Below, one piece after another: positions 61,597 through 64,000 of a DNA stretch of 64,000 nucleotides. Each line of letters begins with the position of its first letter. Within the stretch, counting starts at the first letter, position 1. The notes beneath the pieces are model-generated. The model did no database searches. It had not been told where the DNA came from and saw nothing but the letters and a program-made list of their open reading frames with translations. Both the position numbers and the translations under genes were made by a program. The stretch is from NCBI GenBank assembly GCA_050249415.1, contig JBFWQO010000003.1, positions 1 through 64,000 on the forward strand, read 5' to 3'. Origin of the DNA: CADEFQ01 sp050249415 (GTDB lineage: Bacteria > Pseudomonadota > Gammaproteobacteria > Steroidobacterales > Steroidobacteraceae).

Positions 61597-62772
61597 ATGG
61601 AGTTCGCCCTTTTCGCGCTGACGCTGGCCGGCGTCGCGATGTTCCATCGACACGCGCTCACGGTCGGACTCGTCGGCCTCGCGGCGATCACGCTGTACAA
61701 GCTCGCCGGCCCGGGGTTTCACGCCGGTCAGGGCCTCGCGGGCCTCGGCATGCACTTCGCGGCGGAATGGGTCGTGCTCGTCAATCTCTTCGCCTTGCTC
61801 ACGGGGTTTGCGCTCCTCGCCCGTCACTTCGAGGACAGCCGCATCCCGCTCGCGTTGCCGGCCTTGCTGCCGGACGACTGGAAAGGCGGCGTTGCATTGC
61901 TCGCCATCGTCTTCGTGCTCTCGAGCTTCCTCGACAACATCGCGGCCGCGATCATCGGCGGGACGATGGCGGCGAGCGTCTACCGCTCGCGCGTGCACGT
62001 CGGCTATCTCGCGGCGATCGTCGCGGCCGCGAATGCCGGCGGCTCCGGCAGCGTGATCGGCGATACGACGACCACGATCATGTGGATCGAAGGGGTCAGG
62101 GCGACCGAAGTACTGCATGCCTACGTCGCGGCTGCTTCCGCCTTTTTCATTTTCGCGATACCCGCGGCCCGCGCGCAGCAGCGCCACGCGCCGATCACGC
62201 GCGATGCGCCGACCGCGCTGGCGATCGACTGGGGGCGGGCGACGATCGTCGGACTCATACTCCTGGCGGCGATCGCGACCAACCTGTACGTGAACCTGCT
62301 GCATCCCGGGGTCGCCGATCGATGGCCGTTCCTCGGCCTCGCGGTCTGGGCGGCGATCATCGCAACCGCCGCGTGGCGGCGCCCCGAGTGGTCGCTGCTC
62401 CCCGATTCCGTACGCGGCAGCATCTTCCTCCTGTCTCTCGTCGGCTGCGCCTCGATGATGCCGGTCGAGAAACTCCCGGAGGCGAGCTGGCAGAGTGCGT
62501 TCGCGCTCGGGTTCGTATCATCGGTGTTCGACAATATCCCGCTCACGAAGCTCGCGCTCGAAGAGGGCGGCTATGACTGGGGCGTGCTCGCCTACGCCGT
62601 CGGCTTCGGCGGATCGATGATATGGTTCGGCTCGTCCGCGGGCGTCGCGATCTCGAACCGCTTTCCGGAGGCGCGCTCGGTCGGCGCGTGGCTGCGGCAC
62701 GGCTGGTTCGTCGCCGTCGCTTATCCTGTCGGCTTCTTCGTCCTGCTCGGAGTGCTCGGATGGCGCCCGTAA
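61597..62772 (+). CDS. Ion transporter of the IT superfamily (NhaD/citrate-type)
   Basis: 391 residues, about 11 membrane segments from ATG 61597. Paired intramembrane motifs FLDNIAAAIIGGTMAAS and VFDNIPLTKLALEEGG are the two hairpin signatures of the ion-transporter superfamily (NhaD Na+/H+ antiporters, ArsB, citrate carriers). AANAGGSGSVIGDTTTTIMW is a further NhaD-like block. Sodium/proton antiport is the best guess, and the substrate is not certain. Its end overlaps the rhomboid start by 13 bp. Confidence 0.8.
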   Translation: MEFALFALTLAGVAMFHRHALTVGLVGLAAITLYKLAGPGFHAGQGLAGLGMHFAAEWVVLVNLFALLTGFALLARHFEDSRIPLALPALLPDDWKGGVALLAIVFVLSSFLDNIAAAIIGGTMAASVYRSRVHVGYLAAIVAAANAGGSGSVIGDTTTTIMWIEGVRATEVLHAYVAAASAFFIFAIPAARAQQRHAPITRDAPTALAIDWGRATIVGLILLAAIATNLYVNLLHPGVADRWPFLGLAVWAAIIATAAWRRPEWSLLPDSVRGSIFLLSLVGCASMMPVEKLPEASWQSAFALGFVSSVFDNIPLTKLALEEGGYDWGVLAYAVGFGGSMIWFGSSAGVAISNRFPEARSVGAWLRHGWFVAVAYPVGFFVLLGVLGWRP

Positions 62773-63323
62773 CCCGCACGATCCTGATCGCCACGGTGGC
62801 GATCTACCTGCTGCAGACCGTCTCGCAGACGCAGCTGCTGCAGTTTGCGTTGTGGCCGCTCGGGCCCCTCTTCCGGCCCTGGCAGCTCGCGACCTACGCG
62901 TTCCTGCACGGCAGTCCGGCCCACCTCTTCTTCAACATGTTCGCCGTCTACATGTTCGGCAGCGAACTCGAGCGTTTCTGGGGTGCGCGTCGCTATCTTT
63001 TCCTGTACCTGTCGAGCGTCGTATTCGCCGGGCTCGCCCAGCTCGTCGTCGCGGCGCTCCGCGGCGGTGATTATCCGACCGTCGGCGCCTCCGGGGGCGT
63101 GTTCGGCTTGCTGCTCGTCTACGCCGTGCTGTTCCCCCGCCGCCGGCTGATGCTCATCTTCCCGCCGATCCCGATGCCGGCCTGGGTGTTCGTCACGCTC
63201 TACGGTGTCCTCGAGCTCACGCTCGGCCTCACCGGCCAGCAGCCGGGTGTCGCGCATTTCGCCCATCTCGGCGGCATGCTGGGCGGCTTCATCGCGTTGC
63301 TCGGCTTTCGCGCCCGAGGGTGA
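62760..63323 (+). CDS. Rhomboid-family intramembrane serine protease
   Basis: 187 residues, six membrane helices. Catalytic S111 in TVGASGGVFGLLL and H169 in VAHFAHLGGMLGG; the HGSPAHLFFNM loop gives the H and N of the oxyanion side. A compact bacterial rhomboid, distinct from the rhombosortase at 31.5 kb by its GASGGVFG motif. Coupled to the transporter gene by overlap; its end overlaps the MATE gene by 35 bp. The substrate is unknown. Confidence 0.93.
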   Translation: MAPVTRTILIATVAIYLLQTVSQTQLLQFALWPLGPLFRPWQLATYAFLHGSPAHLFFNMFAVYMFGSELERFWGARRYLFLYLSSVVFAGLAQLVVAALRGGDYPTVGASGGVFGLLLVYAVLFPRRRLMLIFPPIPMPAWVFVTLYGVLELTLGLTGQQPGVAHFAHLGGMLGGFIALLGFRARG

Positions 63324-64000
63324 TGCCGCGCCATCGGCCCGTGCGCCAGCGCGTGACCATACTGAGCCCGAGCAGCATCGCGTAGCTCATCAGCGCGAGC
63401 CAGCCGCCGAGTGCGCCGAGGCCCGCCTGCGGCAACCCATTCACCCAGCCTTGGCCCGGCCGGAACACGAGCGTGTGGGACAGCGGCACGAAGAAGAACC
63501 ACGACAGCAGCAGTGCCGCCGCGGCCGGCACGCGCGTGTCGCCTGCGCCGCGCAGCGCCGAGGCCGAGCCGAAGTAGAGTCCGTCGAAGGCCTGGTACGC
63601 CGCCGCGGGCCACAGCACGAGCAGTGCGACGGCGATCGCCTCACGGGCCGCCGCGTCGATCGGCGGCACGAACAGCGGCAGGAGCCAGCGGCCGCCGACG
63701 AGTATCGCGACGGCCATGGTGGCCATGAACGCAACGCATATGACGATCACGGTGTTGCCGACGCGACGCGCCCAGTCGCGATCGCCCGCGCCGATCGCCT
63801 GGCCCACGAACGTGGTGCCCGCGGAGGCGATGCCGATCGCAGGCAGGTACGCGAGCGAGGTCAGCATGATCACGATCTGCGTCGCGGCGGCGGCGCTGTT
63901 ACCCGTCTGCACGATCATCAGCTGGAACAAAGCGACGCCCAGCACGTCGGCGCCGTACATCACGCCGATCGGGAGGCCGATTCTCAGCTGCCGTCCGATC
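63289..64000 (-). CDS. MATE-family efflux transporter, C-terminal part (cut by window end)
   Basis: The reading frame is open to the right edge, so the visible 236 residues are the C-terminal half of a protein of about 450. The motifs PIGVMYGADVLGVALFQLMI, IGIASAGTTFVGQAIGAGD and DGLYFGSASALRGAGDTRVP are characteristic of the second MATE repeat. MATE proteins export drugs or cationic compounds by Na+ or H+ antiport. The start and first half lie outside the window. Confidence 0.9.
   Translation of the reverse strand, partial: IGRQLRIGLPIGVMYGADVLGVALFQLMIVQTGNSAAAATQIVIMLTSLAYLPAIGIASAGTTFVGQAIGAGDRDWARRVGNTVIVICVAFMATMAVAILVGGRWLLPLFVPPIDAAAREAIAVALLVLWPAAAYQAFDGLYFGSASALRGAGDTRVPAAAALLLSWFFFVPLSHTLVFRPGQGWVNGLPQAGLGALGGWLALMSYAMLLGLSMVTRWRTGRWRGITLGRESRATR

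Overview
The window is high-GC throughout and gene-dense on both strands, with almost no intergenic space. Gene content and order point to the chromosome of a gammaproteobacterium. The evidence is a fabD-fabG-acpP-fabF-pabB-pabC-mltG-tmk-holB-pilZ block, a type II secretion (gsp) operon with a rhombosortase, an E. coli-like ModE, CopA/CopB copper resistance and an AlaA-type aminotransferase. A high-GC lineage near Steroidobacterales, Nevskiales or Xanthomonadales would fit, but that placement is a guess. No rRNA, tRNA, CRISPR array, transposase or phage gene was recognised.

Layout. (1) 1-1.04 kb: the tail of a type I restriction subunit (hsdR) and a DUF3883 nuclease-like gene, probably the edge of a defence cluster. 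(2) 1.2-19.97 kb: catabolic and transport genes. These are a hydantoinase-like amidohydrolase, a peroxiredoxin, a zinc-independent MDR oxidoreductase, an iclR-etfB-etfA-MFS operon, an FAD-linked oxidase with an MFS porter, a complete oppBCDF-type ABC operon without a binding protein, a VOC protein, a bicupin, a lipocalin-like protein, a family III CoA-transferase and an AlaA-like aminotransferase. (3) 20-26 kb: an AddB-like nuclease/helicase and an AddA-like helicase-nuclease. (4) 26-31.5 kb: gspG-H-I-J-K-L-M-N on the minus strand, divergent from a rhombosortase. (5) 32.2-40.8 kb: fatty-acid synthesis, folate branch, murein transglycosylase, thymidylate kinase, DNA polymerase delta' and PilZ. 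(6) 40.8-49.2 kb: mixed genes, including a cyclic-nucleotide-binding/rhodanese protein, a bifunctional beta-oxidation enzyme, an EEP-family hydrolase, a lone TIR-like protein, a PAP2 lipoprotein and an FAD dehydrogenase with a divergent LysR gene. (7) 49.2-53 kb: a copper operon copA-copB-(cytochrome c/NTF2 fusion)-(plug-like lipoprotein). (8) 54.3-57.8 kb: modE convergent with a TonB-dependent receptor plus a small periplasmic molybdopterin-domain protein. (9) 58-64 kb: YceI, pirin with a divergent LysR gene, threonine dehydrogenase, an ion transporter, a second rhomboid and a MATE exporter cut by the window end.

The most interesting locus is 54.3-57.8 kb. A near-perfect ModE operator (57754-57777) lies about 45 bp upstream of the TonB-dependent receptor. 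The receptor gene is followed by a secreted protein with an oxidoreductase-molybdopterin domain, and the modE gene itself is next door. The simplest reading is a molybdenum-responsive, TonB-dependent outer-membrane uptake system for molybdate, tungstate or a molybdenum-containing compound. The substrate is inference. Other points worth following are a pair of long heptad-repeat palindromes placed exactly at two convergent gene ends, the cytochrome c/NTF2 fusion and the plug-like lipoprotein of the copper operon, and a PabB whose PIKGT motif reads PIAGT.
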